From: an uncultured Prevotellaceae bacterium
GTDB taxonomy: Bacteria; Bacteroidota; Bacteroidia; Bacteroidales; Bacteroidaceae
Assembly (NCBI GenBank): GCA_902767775.1
Contig: CACXIP010000003.1
Coordinates: 124,001 to 188,000, forward strand
Direction: 5' to 3'
Length of the DNA: 64,000 bases
How positions within the stretch are numbered: the first letter of the stretch is position 1; every line of letters begins with the position of its first letter. Below the pieces are notes generated by a model. It made no database searches. It saw only the letters and a list, made by a program, of their open reading frames with translations, and was not told the origin of the DNA. The position numbers and the translations under genes were made by a program. Below are positions 42,491 to 51,444 of this stretch, one piece after another.

Positions 42491-44587
42491 ATGAAACATC
42501 ATCTCCTCATTCTGATTCTTTTCCTTTTCACAGGATTGTCTTCCTATGCCCAAGGCTCAGCAGAAGACTATAAGCGTGCCTATTCGCTCGAGAGCAAGTT
42601 TGGCGAACAAAATGTGAGACATTGGGCACATCGCACAGAATGGAAAGACTCCACCCATATCCTCACCTATTATATTGACAGCGACAGCGGGCGTGTCCAC
42701 TATGAGTACGATGCCGACACGAAGACCCGGCGCCAAGTGGCAGCGCCACAATGGCCTATCCATCGTCCCCGTTTTGGTCGCCATCATGAACGTCACTGGA
42801 TGGAAGTAGACGAAGAGAAGGAAGCACGTCCTGTGCTGTCGCCTGACGGCAAAAGCGAGGCGTGGATAGAGGGGAACAATGTGGTGATGCACACGGTCGG
42901 TCTCCCTTACAGCGTGAAACGCGTGCTGAGCCAGGACGGCACCATTGGTTGCTATTACTCCAACCAATTGCTATGGTCGCCCGACAGCCGATACATATTT
43001 GTGTGCAAGCGAACACCTGTGGAGAAACGGTATGTCTATTATGTGGAGACATCTCCATCCGACCAGTTACAGCCCATCCTCCATCAGCAAGAATATGCCA
43101 AACCCGGCGATGCTCTTCCACAGCGGATTCCCGTCATCTTCGACACGCAGACCGGCCGTCGTATGGAAGCCAACATCTCACTTTGTCCTCGTCAATATGA
43201 ATTGGGGTCCTTTGCATGGAGCAAAGACAGTCGTGAGGTGACGATGGAATACAACGAGCGCGGTCACCAAACCTACCGCGTACTCGCCATGGGCGCACAG
43301 ACTGGCGATATGCGCACCATCATCGAAGAGACCGCCCCTACTTTTGTCAACTATACACGCCACTTCCGTCACGACCTGTCGGAGAAGCGACAAATCATCT
43401 GGATGAGCGAGCGCGACAACTGGAATCACCTCTACCTGTATGACATGGACAAGGGAAGCGTCATTCGTCAAATTACAAAAGGCGAATGGTGCGTGCGTCA
43501 GGTGCTTCACGTGGATGAACAAAACAGCCTCATCTATTTCTCTGCCAGCGGTATGGTAAAAGGCGAGGACCCCTATCTGGTACGCTACTACCGTATCGGT
43601 ATCGACGGTCGTGACTTGCGTTGTCTCACACCCGTTGAGGGACAGCACGAGGTGAGGTTCTCCAAAGATTACCGTTATTTGGCAGACACTTGGTCGATGG
43701 TGAACCAAGCCCCTATCACCGTGCTGCGTGATGCACATGACGGAACATTGCTCGACACCATTGAGGTGGCTGATATCTCCCGCCTGATATCCAATGGATG
43801 GAAAGCCCCGGAGGTGTTTGTCGCCAAGGGCCGTGATGGCAAGACCGACATGTGGGGCATCATCCAACGCCCCACCAACTTCGACCCATCTCGTCGTTAT
43901 CCCGTGATTGAATACATCTATTCGGGACCAGGAAGTGCATATACTCCCAAGAGTTTCACATCATTCAACTGGAACATGACCTCATTGGCAGAGTTGGGTT
44001 TCATTGTTGTCCAACTCGACGCCATGGGAACCAGTTGGAGAGGCAAGAAATTTGAAGAAGTGTGCTACAAGAACCTGAAAGATGCCGGACTGCCTGACCG
44101 TAAACTATGGATACAGGCCGCCGCCAAGCGCTATCCCTACATGGATGCCGATAATGTAGGCATTTTCGGTGCTTCCGCTGGTGGTCAGGAAAGCACCACT
44201 GCAGTGCTCCTGCACGGAGACTTCTACAAAGCTGCCTACAGTTCTTGTGGCTGCCACGACAACCGTATGGACAAGATTTGGTGGAATGAGCAATGGATGG
44301 GTTATCCTGTGGATTCCTCTTATGTGGAGAGCAGCAATGTATATCATGCAGACAAACTAAAACGTCCGCTGATGCTTGTGGTTGGAGAAATAGACGACAA
44401 TGTTGACCCAGCAAGCACCTACCAGTTGGTGAATGCGCTTGTTAAGGCAGGAAAAGACTTTGAACTTGTGGTGCTGCCGGGAACCAGCCACACCATGGGT
44501 GAGCGTTACGGTGAGCACAAGCGGTTTGATTTCTTCGTACGTCACTTATTGCACCGCGACCCACCGAAGTGGGATGAAATCAAATGA
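42491..44587 (+). CDS. S9 family serine peptidase (dipeptidyl-peptidase IV-like)
   Basis: The 698-residue protein has a Sec signal peptide (LLILILFLFTGLSSYAQG), a beta-propeller-like middle region (residues 100-450) and a C-terminal alpha/beta-hydrolase domain. The catalytic Ser562 lies in GASAGGQ, where most relatives have GxSYGG. The Asp is in VVGEIDDNVDP and the His in PGTSHTMGE. It should cut peptides in the periplasm. It begins 24 bases after the radical SAM gene and may be cotranscribed, so processing of the repeat peptide is possible, but DPP-type enzymes are common general peptidases in this phylum. It ends 81 bases before a convergent gene. Confidence 0.88.
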   Translation: MKHHLLILILFLFTGLSSYAQGSAEDYKRAYSLESKFGEQNVRHWAHRTEWKDSTHILTYYIDSDSGRVHYEYDADTKTRRQVAAPQWPIHRPRFGRHHERHWMEVDEEKEARPVLSPDGKSEAWIEGNNVVMHTVGLPYSVKRVLSQDGTIGCYYSNQLLWSPDSRYIFVCKRTPVEKRYVYYVETSPSDQLQPILHQQEYAKPGDALPQRIPVIFDTQTGRRMEANISLCPRQYELGSFAWSKDSREVTMEYNERGHQTYRVLAMGAQTGDMRTIIEETAPTFVNYTRHFRHDLSEKRQIIWMSERDNWNHLYLYDMDKGSVIRQITKGEWCVRQVLHVDEQNSLIYFSASGMVKGEDPYLVRYYRIGIDGRDLRCLTPVEGQHEVRFSKDYRYLADTWSMVNQAPITVLRDAHDGTLLDTIEVADISRLISNGWKAPEVFVAKGRDGKTDMWGIIQRPTNFDPSRRYPVIEYIYSGPGSAYTPKSFTSFNWNMTSLAELGFIVVQLDAMGTSWRGKKFEEVCYKNLKDAGLPDRKLWIQAAAKRYPYMDADNVGIFGASAGGQESTTAVLLHGDFYKAAYSSCGCHDNRMDKIWWNEQWMGYPVDSSYVESSNVYHADKLKRPLMLVVGEIDDNVDPASTYQLVNALVKAGKDFELVVLPGTSHTMGERYGEHKRFDFFVRHLLHRDPPKWDEIK

Positions 44588-44668
44588 CAAGACTGTCACA
44601 AGTTGAAAGAAGTTAGAAAGCAAAGTAGTTAAGCCAAAGATGTTGGCCTCTGACAGTGTCTTTACCAC

Positions 44669-45592
44669 TCAGACACCCTTGATGGCATCCTTGACCTGCG
44701 CCACGTTGCTGCGCGAGACAGGGATGGTCTCATGGCTGTGCTTGATAAGAAGCTGCATGGAACCCGACTTGGAGATGATTTGCTCCACTTGTTGAAGATT
44801 AACCAAAAAAGCTCGGTGACAACGGACAATCATGGGATATCCGCTTAAATCTGCCTCAATCTGCTTTGAGGTAGTGCGTAGCAAGTCTGACCGCACCTGA
44901 CCTTCGTTCAACTGATATATTTTCACATAGTTGCCTACCGCCTCAATATATAATAGATGTTGTATTTGAAGAGTAACCGTCTCGCTTGTTGAACCTGTGA
45001 GCGTAAGGACTGATGGCAGAATGGATTTTTCAGCAATTTGAGCATTATCGGAATGCCCTTTAGTGTCAGATGTTCCGGCATTTGCTCTTTGATTGACCTC
45101 ATTCTGCAAATCACGGAGTTGCTCATTCAACAATTTGGTTTCCTCAAGTTCTGCTTCAAGATATCTGCTCCGAAATTTGAACCGCCAATAAAGGCCAATG
45201 GCGAAAGAGCAGAAAGCAAAAATGAGCAATGTTTCAAAATAATTTGTCCATGACAATCGATTGCCCTCCACCCTATTGCTCAACACCAAGTGACGATAGA
45301 CACAGATTGTTAATGCTATGAGTGGCGTATTGATGATTTGAAACCATAGATTACGGCGTATGATATAGCTGATTCCATTAGTAAAAGACCGTGGCATTCT
45401 GAGCAAATACTTCAAGACACAATCCGTCAGCATACATACCCCGAATCCAATCACTCCAAATGCCACAAGATGAGCATATGCCTGCCAATGCCATGCATCA
45501 AGTCCGAAAGGCTTGAATACAGCCAATGCCAGCACCGTAAAACAGACGCTGATGAGACGTGTAGTTAAGGTTTCCTTTTGTCCCTTTTCCAT
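44669..45592 (-). CDS. Membrane-bound LytTR-type transcription regulator
   Basis: The 307-residue protein has four hydrophobic segments in its first 150 residues, a short helical linker (residues 150-180, EETKLLNEQLRDLQNEVNQ) and a C-terminal LytTR DNA-binding domain (ILYIEAVGNYVKIYQL, RTTSKQIEADL, IVRCHRAFLVNLQQVE). It lacks a receiver domain, so it probably senses a membrane state directly. It is divergent from a LiaF-like membrane protein gene, a typical regulator-target pair. A TATCTTTG box lies only 9 bases before the ATG, so the transcript may be almost leaderless. Confidence 0.87.
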   Translation of the reverse strand: MEKGQKETLTTRLISVCFTVLALAVFKPFGLDAWHWQAYAHLVAFGVIGFGVCMLTDCVLKYLLRMPRSFTNGISYIIRRNLWFQIINTPLIALTICVYRHLVLSNRVEGNRLSWTNYFETLLIFAFCSFAIGLYWRFKFRSRYLEAELEETKLLNEQLRDLQNEVNQRANAGTSDTKGHSDNAQIAEKSILPSVLTLTGSTSETVTLQIQHLLYIEAVGNYVKIYQLNEGQVRSDLLRTTSKQIEADLSGYPMIVRCHRAFLVNLQQVEQIISKSGSMQLLIKHSHETIPVSRSNVAQVKDAIKGV

Positions 45593-45600
45593 ACCGCTGG

Positions 45601-45608
45601 CAAAGATA
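45601..45608 (-). promoter_or_regulatory. -7 box for the LytTR regulator gene
   Basis: TATCTTTG on the minus strand matches TAnnTTTG. The expected transcription start, about 7 bases downstream, falls within 1-3 bases of the start codon at 45592. No clear -33 TTTG at 19-20 bases was seen. Confidence 0.5.
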
Positions 45609-45748
45609 CCACTTTTTTATGAATGAATGTGCATATCAAACAAAGAATTGCCATTCGTCCCCCAAAACTGCAAATTATCCCAGAATCGATTGGAAAACTT
45701 GTGATGAAATCGCCATTCATCATATATGTCTGCAGTATATCCCAGAAA

Positions 45749-45780
45749 TTTGCAGTTCTTTTATACGCGCTATAATTTTG
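45749..45780 (+). promoter_or_regulatory. Promoter for the LiaF-like gene
   Basis: TTTG (45749-45752) and TAATTTTG (45773-45780) are spaced by 20 bases, a good Bacteroidetes promoter match. The ATG of the LiaF-like gene lies 90 bases further on. The intervening leader contains no obvious hairpin. The whole 277-base divergent gap between 45592 and 45870 otherwise shows no gene. Confidence 0.65.
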
Positions 45781-45869
45781 CAATCGACAAGAGTAGGTCT
45801 CTTTTCAAATCAACACATCCTTTGTAAGGGAGACAACAATTATTGATTATTTACCAAAATGCAAATGAA

Positions 45870-46421
45870 ATGACAAGAAGGACTATTATCGGAATCATAT
45901 TTGTAGTGGCAGCCTTGCTGAAATTGTCCAGTATGTGGGGTATCATTCATTTTGACTGGCTATGGCAACATCCCTGGCAAGAGTATTTTGGAGTTGCCAT
46001 TTTGCTGTACATTGGCACAGAACTCATTATTTATGGTTTCAGCCATAACAACAGCCAATGGCTCCAGCGCCCCATTCCACTCAACGAAGATGGCAAGCGC
46101 ATCTGTTGTTCCGTCCGCTTTGGAGGCGATGAATACATCTATCATGGAGAGACCTTCAAAGGAGCGCGTCTTGACGCTTTTTGTGGCGGCATCCGTCTGG
46201 ATTTGCATGAGGCTGTTTTCAATGAGGACGAGGAAATCGACATCCACACCTTCATGGGAGGCATTGTACTTGTTGTGCCCACCACTATAAATGTTGTTGT
46301 GAAAAGCCGCAGCTTTATCGGAGGTGTGGGTAACGAAACCCCCAACAACATCATCCCTCATGCCCCTACTCTACATATTGTTGCAAGCAACTATTTCGGT
46401 GGTGTCAACATCAAAAATTAA
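45870..46421 (+). CDS. LiaF-like membrane protein
   Basis: The 183-residue protein has two membrane segments (TIIGIIFVVAALLKLSSM and FGVAILLYIGTELIIYGF) followed by a beta-rich soluble domain with repeated F-x-G-G elements (SVRFGGDEYIY, DAFCGGIRLDL, TFMGGIVLVV, SFIGGVGN, NYFGGVNIKN). This matches the LiaF/DUF2154-type C-terminal domain linked to cell-envelope stress. The frame starts at a TTG (45843), but the first ATG at 45870 precedes TRRTIIG and is preferred. It is divergent from the LytTR regulator and may be its target. Confidence 0.75.
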   Translation: MTRRTIIGIIFVVAALLKLSSMWGIIHFDWLWQHPWQEYFGVAILLYIGTELIIYGFSHNNSQWLQRPIPLNEDGKRICCSVRFGGDEYIYHGETFKGARLDAFCGGIRLDLHEAVFNEDEEIDIHTFMGGIVLVVPTTINVVVKSRSFIGGVGNETPNNIIPHAPTLHIVASNYFGGVNIKN

Positions 46422-46525
46422 ATTCACCAGCAAGTTAAGTTCCTCAAAGAACTGAAAAAATGGAATAAAAAAGTAGTGATTGGAAGATTTTTGCGACTAA
46501 AGTATAAACAACAGAAAAACAAAAG

Positions 46526-48889
46526 ATGATGAATGTAGTATTAAGATTAATAACCATCATGATATCGCTGCTCATGGCGATAATGGGGCAAGCCAAGTCA
46601 TATGACTTTGGAGGAAAAGTGATTAATGAGAAAGGCCAGCCAATGGAGTTCGTCAATGTGGTACTGCTTTCGCTGCCCGACTCTGCCTTCGTACAGGGTG
46701 CGACGACTGATGAGCAGGGCGTGTTCAAGATTGTGACGGACGTCAACCAAGGATTGTTCAAGGTGACCTGCATGGGTTATCAGACCTTATACGTCAATGC
46801 AGGCCAGAACCTGACCATCCAGATGAAGGAGGACACGCAGTTGCTTGGCGATGTCGTGGTGAAGGGTCAATTGCCGCAGACACATGCCAAGGGCGATGCT
46901 ATGCGAACGACGGTGGCGGGCACGATTCTGGAAAAAGCCGGAACGGTGAGCGATGCGCTCTCGAAGATTCCGTCGCTCGAAGCAGAGCGAGACGGCGCCG
47001 TGAAGGTGCTTGGACGTGGCGATGCAGAGGTGTATATCAACGGACGACGGGTGCAGGACAACAGCGAACTCTCCCGTCTGCGTTCCGATCAGATACAGCA
47101 TGTGGATGTGGTGCAGAACCCCGGTGCCCGATATGCTGCTTCGACAAAGGCCGTTGTGCGTATCACGCTGAAAAAGGCCCAAGGTGAAGGTTTTAGTTTC
47201 CAGGATAACCTCGAAGGTGTATATCAGTATGGCCATACTTTAACCAATAACCTTGATGTGAACTACCGCACTGGCGGTCTCGACATCACCGCCTCACTAT
47301 GGGCCGGCCGCTACGGTCACGCCAAGTCGCTGCAGGAGAATACCCTGACCTACTATGCAGGACCTGATAAGATAGAGGGAGTCAGTTCGCAGGAGTCGAA
47401 GAGCATTTGGAAAGGCTGGTCACCGCAGTTGCAGGTCAACTACATGGTGGACGAGAACCACAGTTTCGGCGCCTTCTACAAATACGACCGTCACCCCAGC
47501 AGCGACTTCAACAGCATGTTCTATACCGATAGTTATGAGAACAGCATTTTCAAAGAGCGCTCTGAGAGCCATATCACCCAAGATGACAAGTTTGTGAAGC
47601 ATATCTTCAATGCCTACTACAACGGCAAGGTGGGACAACTGAGCATCGACCTGAATATCGACGGTCTGTTCGACGACACCCAGTCACCTGGCAATACCAA
47701 TGAAGTAACGACAGAAGCAGGTGGCAGTCCCATCAATCGAAGCATCGAAAGCAACACCATCAGCAGCAATAACTTCTGGGCCTCGAAACTTATCTTCGGC
47801 TATCCCGTTTGGAAGGGTAATCTCTCCCTCGGTGGCGAGTACAGTTACAACCACCGTACGGATGCCTACGACTTTATGGCCACCGATGCTGTTCCTGTGA
47901 AGACTACCGACACGGAGATCAACGAGAAATCGGCCGCTGTCTTTGCAGAGTATGGCCGTCAGTTTGGCAAGGTGTTCACCCAGGTGGGTCTGCGCTATGA
48001 GCATCTGACGAACGACTATTTCAATTTCGGCAAGAAGCAGGATGAAGTTTGTCGAGATTACGGTGACTGGTTCCCCACGGTCGTCATCTCCGCCCCTGTC
48101 GGCAAGGTGCAGTTCTCGCTGTCATACCGTCGCGATATTGAGCGTCCGCCATATGCCAACCTGACCAGTTCGACGGTCTATATCAATCGCTACACCTACC
48201 AAAGCGGCAACCCGTATCTGAAACCGACCTACACCCACAGCGTAGTGCTGAATACTGCCTACAAGTGGATGAACCTGACGCTGAACTACGGGCGCATCAA
48301 GGATGCCCTCACGATGTCCACAGAGCCTTACCCCGGTTCCACCGACCCGCTAATCAGCCTCGTGCGCTACATCAACAGCCAGGAGGATTACGACCGTCTG
48401 ACGGTCATTGCCTCCGCACGTCCCACCATAGGCTGCTGGCATCCCACATGGTCGGTTGTAGCCATGTTCCAGAACTACATGTCGCCTACTGCCACCGGTG
48501 AGACAATCACGCTCTCTCGGCCTTGGTTCAACGGTTCCTGGCGAAACATCATCGAACTGCCTCATGCTTTCCGCCTGAGTGCCGATGTGGAAGGGGCCAC
48601 GAAGGGCGACTACAACAATTTCCGCCTCACTAAGCCGCGCATCGTTGGCAGCCTTGGTCTTCAGAAGGACTTCCATCTGCGTCGTCTCGGCTCACTGACT
48701 GCCGACCTGCGCTGCATCGACATTTTCAATACCAACAAGACCGATGCCGTCATCTTCGGTTATCGCGACCTGACTGTCCACAACCCAGCCCGCCGCACCT
48801 TCTTGCTCAATCTCACATGGAAGTTCAACGAGGCCCGCTCAAAGTACCGCGGCTCAGGTGCTGGCGACAAGCAAAAGGCAAGAATGTAA
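46526..48889 (+). CDS. Outer-membrane beta-barrel receptor (TonB-dependent-receptor-like)
   Basis: The 787-residue protein has a signal peptide (ISLLMAIMGQAKS), a carboxypeptidase-regulatory-like domain at residues 28-105 (GGKVINEKGQPMEFVNVVLL), a plug-like domain at 120-215 (YINGRRVQD, VDVVQNPGARYAA) and a C-terminal barrel of the OMP_b-brl_3 type ending KYRGSGAGDKQKAR. This family is common in Bacteroidetes and often of unknown ligand. No SusD-like partner follows. It starts 104 bases after the LiaF-like gene and may belong to the same envelope-stress unit. The ATG at 46529 is an alternative start. Confidence 0.87.
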   Translation: MMNVVLRLITIMISLLMAIMGQAKSYDFGGKVINEKGQPMEFVNVVLLSLPDSAFVQGATTDEQGVFKIVTDVNQGLFKVTCMGYQTLYVNAGQNLTIQMKEDTQLLGDVVVKGQLPQTHAKGDAMRTTVAGTILEKAGTVSDALSKIPSLEAERDGAVKVLGRGDAEVYINGRRVQDNSELSRLRSDQIQHVDVVQNPGARYAASTKAVVRITLKKAQGEGFSFQDNLEGVYQYGHTLTNNLDVNYRTGGLDITASLWAGRYGHAKSLQENTLTYYAGPDKIEGVSSQESKSIWKGWSPQLQVNYMVDENHSFGAFYKYDRHPSSDFNSMFYTDSYENSIFKERSESHITQDDKFVKHIFNAYYNGKVGQLSIDLNIDGLFDDTQSPGNTNEVTTEAGGSPINRSIESNTISSNNFWASKLIFGYPVWKGNLSLGGEYSYNHRTDAYDFMATDAVPVKTTDTEINEKSAAVFAEYGRQFGKVFTQVGLRYEHLTNDYFNFGKKQDEVCRDYGDWFPTVVISAPVGKVQFSLSYRRDIERPPYANLTSSTVYINRYTYQSGNPYLKPTYTHSVVLNTAYKWMNLTLNYGRIKDALTMSTEPYPGSTDPLISLVRYINSQEDYDRLTVIASARPTIGCWHPTWSVVAMFQNYMSPTATGETITLSRPWFNGSWRNIIELPHAFRLSADVEGATKGDYNNFRLTKPRIVGSLGLQKDFHLRRLGSLTADLRCIDIFNTNKTDAVIFGYRDLTVHNPARRTFLLNLTWKFNEARSKYRGSGAGDKQKARM

Positions 48890-48951
48890 CGAAGTTGGTC
48901 ATCAACCCGTGCAGTTTATCCTTGAAACTTGGTCGTTTATGTAAAATCTTT

Positions 48952-48959
48952 TATCTTTG
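48952..48959 (+). promoter_or_regulatory. -7 box upstream of the accessory gene run
   Basis: TATCTTTG matches TAnnTTTG, with TTGG at 48929-48932 exactly 19 bases upstream as a near-match -33 element. It lies 32 bases before the ATG at 48992 and probably drives the tightly packed genes that follow. Confidence 0.65.
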
Positions 48960-48991
48960 CATCATCATCGAAATAGAAAGAAGAAATAGCA

Positions 48992-49882
48992 ATGAACATA
49001 AGATTAGAACAACCCAAAGATTATCGTGAGGTGGAGAACCTCACACGCGAAGCGTTCTGGAACGTATATCGCCCAGGATGCACGGAACACTATGTGCTCA
49101 ATCAGTATAGAACCAATTCTGACTTCATCCCAGAACTTGATTTGGTGATGGAGAAAGACAATCAGATTATCGGCCATGTGATGTTCTCGAAAGCAGAACT
49201 GATGTTGGACGACGGGCGACGGGTTCCTTCATGGACTTTTGGTCCTATCTGCATCCATCCCAATTACAAACGCAAGGGATATGGTCTGAAATTGCTGCAG
49301 TTTGCACTGGAGAAGGCTCGCAAGATGGGTATCGGTTTCCTCTGCATGGAGGGCAATATAGCGTTCTATAAACATGCAGGTTTCGACCTCGCCAGCAAAC
49401 GGAACATCCACTATCACGCTGAACCGAAGGATGCAGAAGTGCCATACTTCCTTGCGCAAGAACTTATCCCTGGCTGGCTGAAAGAGAATGGCATCACAGA
49501 GGCCACTTATTGTCCGCCCAAGTGCTATTTCGTTGCCGACGAGCATCCCGAGGCGTTCGAAGCCTACGAAGCCACGTTCCCCAAGAAAGTAAAGGCTTTT
49601 CAAGAAGGGCAACTGCCTCAGTTCTGCCAGAGTTGCGGCATGCCTTTGACTCGTATCGAGGACTGTGGCACAAACGCCGATGGGAGCACAAATTTCGACT
49701 ATTGCCAATATTGCTATAAGGATGGAAAGTTCTTGCAGGAGTGTACGATGGATGAAATGATAGAGCATTGCGCACAGTTTGTTGACGAGGTTAACAAACA
49801 GATGCCTAAGTCCATGACCAAGGAAGAGTACAAGCAGATGATGCGTGGCTTCTTCCCGATGCTGAAAAGGTGGAGAAAGTAA
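48992..49882 (+). CDS. GNAT acetyltransferase fused to a zinc-ribbon domain
   Basis: Residues 1-140 form a GNAT N-acetyltransferase (PICIHPNYKRKGYGLKLLQFA, with the acetyl-CoA-binding R/K-x-x-G-Y-G pattern; then YKHAGFDLASKR). Residues 205-296 carry FCQSCGMPLTR and YCQYCYKDGKF, a putative zinc-ribbon found elsewhere as a separate small protein, plus MTKEEYKQMMRGFFPMLKRW. The two domains in one chain are an unusual but intact fusion, 296 residues in total. The substrate is unknown. Its stop overlaps the next start by one base (TAATG). Confidence 0.85.
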   Translation: MNIRLEQPKDYREVENLTREAFWNVYRPGCTEHYVLNQYRTNSDFIPELDLVMEKDNQIIGHVMFSKAELMLDDGRRVPSWTFGPICIHPNYKRKGYGLKLLQFALEKARKMGIGFLCMEGNIAFYKHAGFDLASKRNIHYHAEPKDAEVPYFLAQELIPGWLKENGITEATYCPPKCYFVADEHPEAFEAYEATFPKKVKAFQEGQLPQFCQSCGMPLTRIEDCGTNADGSTNFDYCQYCYKDGKFLQECTMDEMIEHCAQFVDEVNKQMPKSMTKEEYKQMMRGFFPMLKRWRK

Positions 49883-50412
49883 TGGAAACAAATAGAATCT
49901 TATTGCGCCCTTGGCAAGAATCGGACGCGGAGACACTGTTCAAGTGGGCTTCTGACCCGGATGTTGGACCACGGGCTGGATGGCCGCCACATAAGAGTGT
50001 GGAGGAAAGTCTGGAGATTATCCGTACTGTATTCCATGATGCCACCAATACTTGGGCTATCGAACTCAAAGAAACTGGCGAGGCCATTGGTGCTATGGGG
50101 TATGGCCCTTCGTGTGAGTGTGACCTGCCGGCACGTGAGGGGGAACCACTCATCGGCTATTGGGTAGCAAAACCCTATTGGAATCAGGGCTTTTGTACCG
50201 AGGCTCTGCGCCTGATGTTAGACTATATCCGACAAACGACGGACATCCAATCGCTCATCAGTGGTCATTTCGTTGACAACCCCGCCTCAGGCCGAGTGAT
50301 GGAGAAGTGTGGTTTTGTTCCAACAGGTGAAACCTGCATCGATGAAAAGCAGTATCAAGGTGAAAACAGGCCAATTAGGGTGTTGAGACTGGAAATTAGA
50401 AACAAAAAATGA
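49882..50412 (+). CDS. RimJ/RimL-type GNAT acetyltransferase
   Basis: The 176-residue protein starts METNRILLRPWQESDAETLF, the usual RimJ/RimL opening. It has EPLIGYWVAKPYWNQGFCTEALRLM near residue 95, where the acetyl-CoA-binding QGFCTEA replaces the more common QGxGxxA, and NPASGRVMEKCGFVPTGE near 138. A GTG at 49870 would also be in frame but lies within the previous gene; the ATG at 49882 gives TAATG coupling. Protein N-terminal or small-molecule acetylation is possible; the substrate is unknown. Confidence 0.86.
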   Translation: METNRILLRPWQESDAETLFKWASDPDVGPRAGWPPHKSVEESLEIIRTVFHDATNTWAIELKETGEAIGAMGYGPSCECDLPAREGEPLIGYWVAKPYWNQGFCTEALRLMLDYIRQTTDIQSLISGHFVDNPASGRVMEKCGFVPTGETCIDEKQYQGENRPIRVLRLEIRNKK

Positions 50413-51428
50413 AACGGCTTTTATATCTGGACAATCTGAAAGTATGCTTGACCGTACTAGTGATATTCCACCATGCCGGTCAGGCATACGGTGATGGTGG
50501 AGGCTGGGCCTATACACCCAGTAATCCTGCCGAGGTGATGCCTTGGATATGGCATTTCTTCTCAGTAAATGCCGCCTTCTTTATGGGACTTTTCTTTCTA
50601 ATCTCAGGCTATTTTGTTCCTTCGAGTTACGATAAACAGGGAGCCTCTGTATTTGTCCAAAAGAAACTGATACGTTTGGGCATACCCCTTTTGGTGATGG
50701 GCGGTTTGTTGAGCGTGCTGTCAGGAAAATTGGAGATTGGCCACATGTGGTATATTGAAAGTCTGCTTGTATTCTGTCTTCTCTATGCATTGATACGACA
50801 GTTTTGCAAGCCTGTTATTGACCTCTGCTCGTCCAGACCTACCATCATGGGCTTGCTGATATTTGGTGGCATCATGGGCATTGGCAGTTATCTGACACGT
50901 TTGGTCAGTCCGCAGGATCATTGGATATGGCCTTTCGGCATCATACCCTTGCCAATGGAACCCGCCCACTATCTGCAATACGTCATGATGTTTGTTGTCG
51001 GCATTCTGGCCAGTCGCTTTAATTGGCTTGAGAAGATGACTAATACCACAGGAGCCCTATCGCTTGTGATAGGATGCCTGTTAGCATTAGGCATCTATCT
51101 GCGCGATGGCGGTGAGTGGAACGCCTTTGTTGCTCAGTGGTTCGGTATCTACGAGTCGTTACTTTGCGTGTTCATTTGCTTCGGACTGCTCGGGCTTTTC
51201 CGTCAGTACGGGAATTGGCATAGCAAGTTCTGGCAGTGGTGTGCCGCTCAGGCTTACGGAGCATACATCGTCCATCTGCTGTTGATGCTCGTTTTACAGC
51301 ATGCGGTTGACGGCATCTGGATGGGCGCATTCGGCAAGTTCATGTTCATCGGCATTGCCATCACCATCGCATCCTTCGGACTCACTTGGTTGCTGCGAAT
51401 GATTCCTGGTGTAAAGAAGGTACTATAA
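50409..51428 (+). CDS. Acyltransferase 3 family membrane protein
   Basis: A 339-residue polytopic protein with LYLDNLKVCLTVLVIFHHAG at the N-terminus (two adjacent His at the catalytic position) and AFFMGLFFLISGYFVPSSYD as the second motif. It is separate from the glycan cluster and overlaps the acetyltransferase by 4 bases (ATGA), so it belongs to this accessory run. About ten membrane segments are present. The target is unknown; related stand-alone members acylate lipids, glycans or antibiotics. Confidence 0.84.
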   Translation: MKRLLYLDNLKVCLTVLVIFHHAGQAYGDGGGWAYTPSNPAEVMPWIWHFFSVNAAFFMGLFFLISGYFVPSSYDKQGASVFVQKKLIRLGIPLLVMGGLLSVLSGKLEIGHMWYIESLLVFCLLYALIRQFCKPVIDLCSSRPTIMGLLIFGGIMGIGSYLTRLVSPQDHWIWPFGIIPLPMEPAHYLQYVMMFVVGILASRFNWLEKMTNTTGALSLVIGCLLALGIYLRDGGEWNAFVAQWFGIYESLLCVFICFGLLGLFRQYGNWHSKFWQWCAAQAYGAYIVHLLLMLVLQHAVDGIWMGAFGKFMFIGIAITIASFGLTWLLRMIPGVKKVL

Positions 51429-51444
51429 CTAAAATAAAGCAAAG

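Noticed and set aside
44588-44668. Terminator between the S9 peptidase and LytTR genes
   Set aside because: ACTGTCA (44592) and TGACAGT (44651) could pair, but the loop would exceed 50 bases and no U tract follows.
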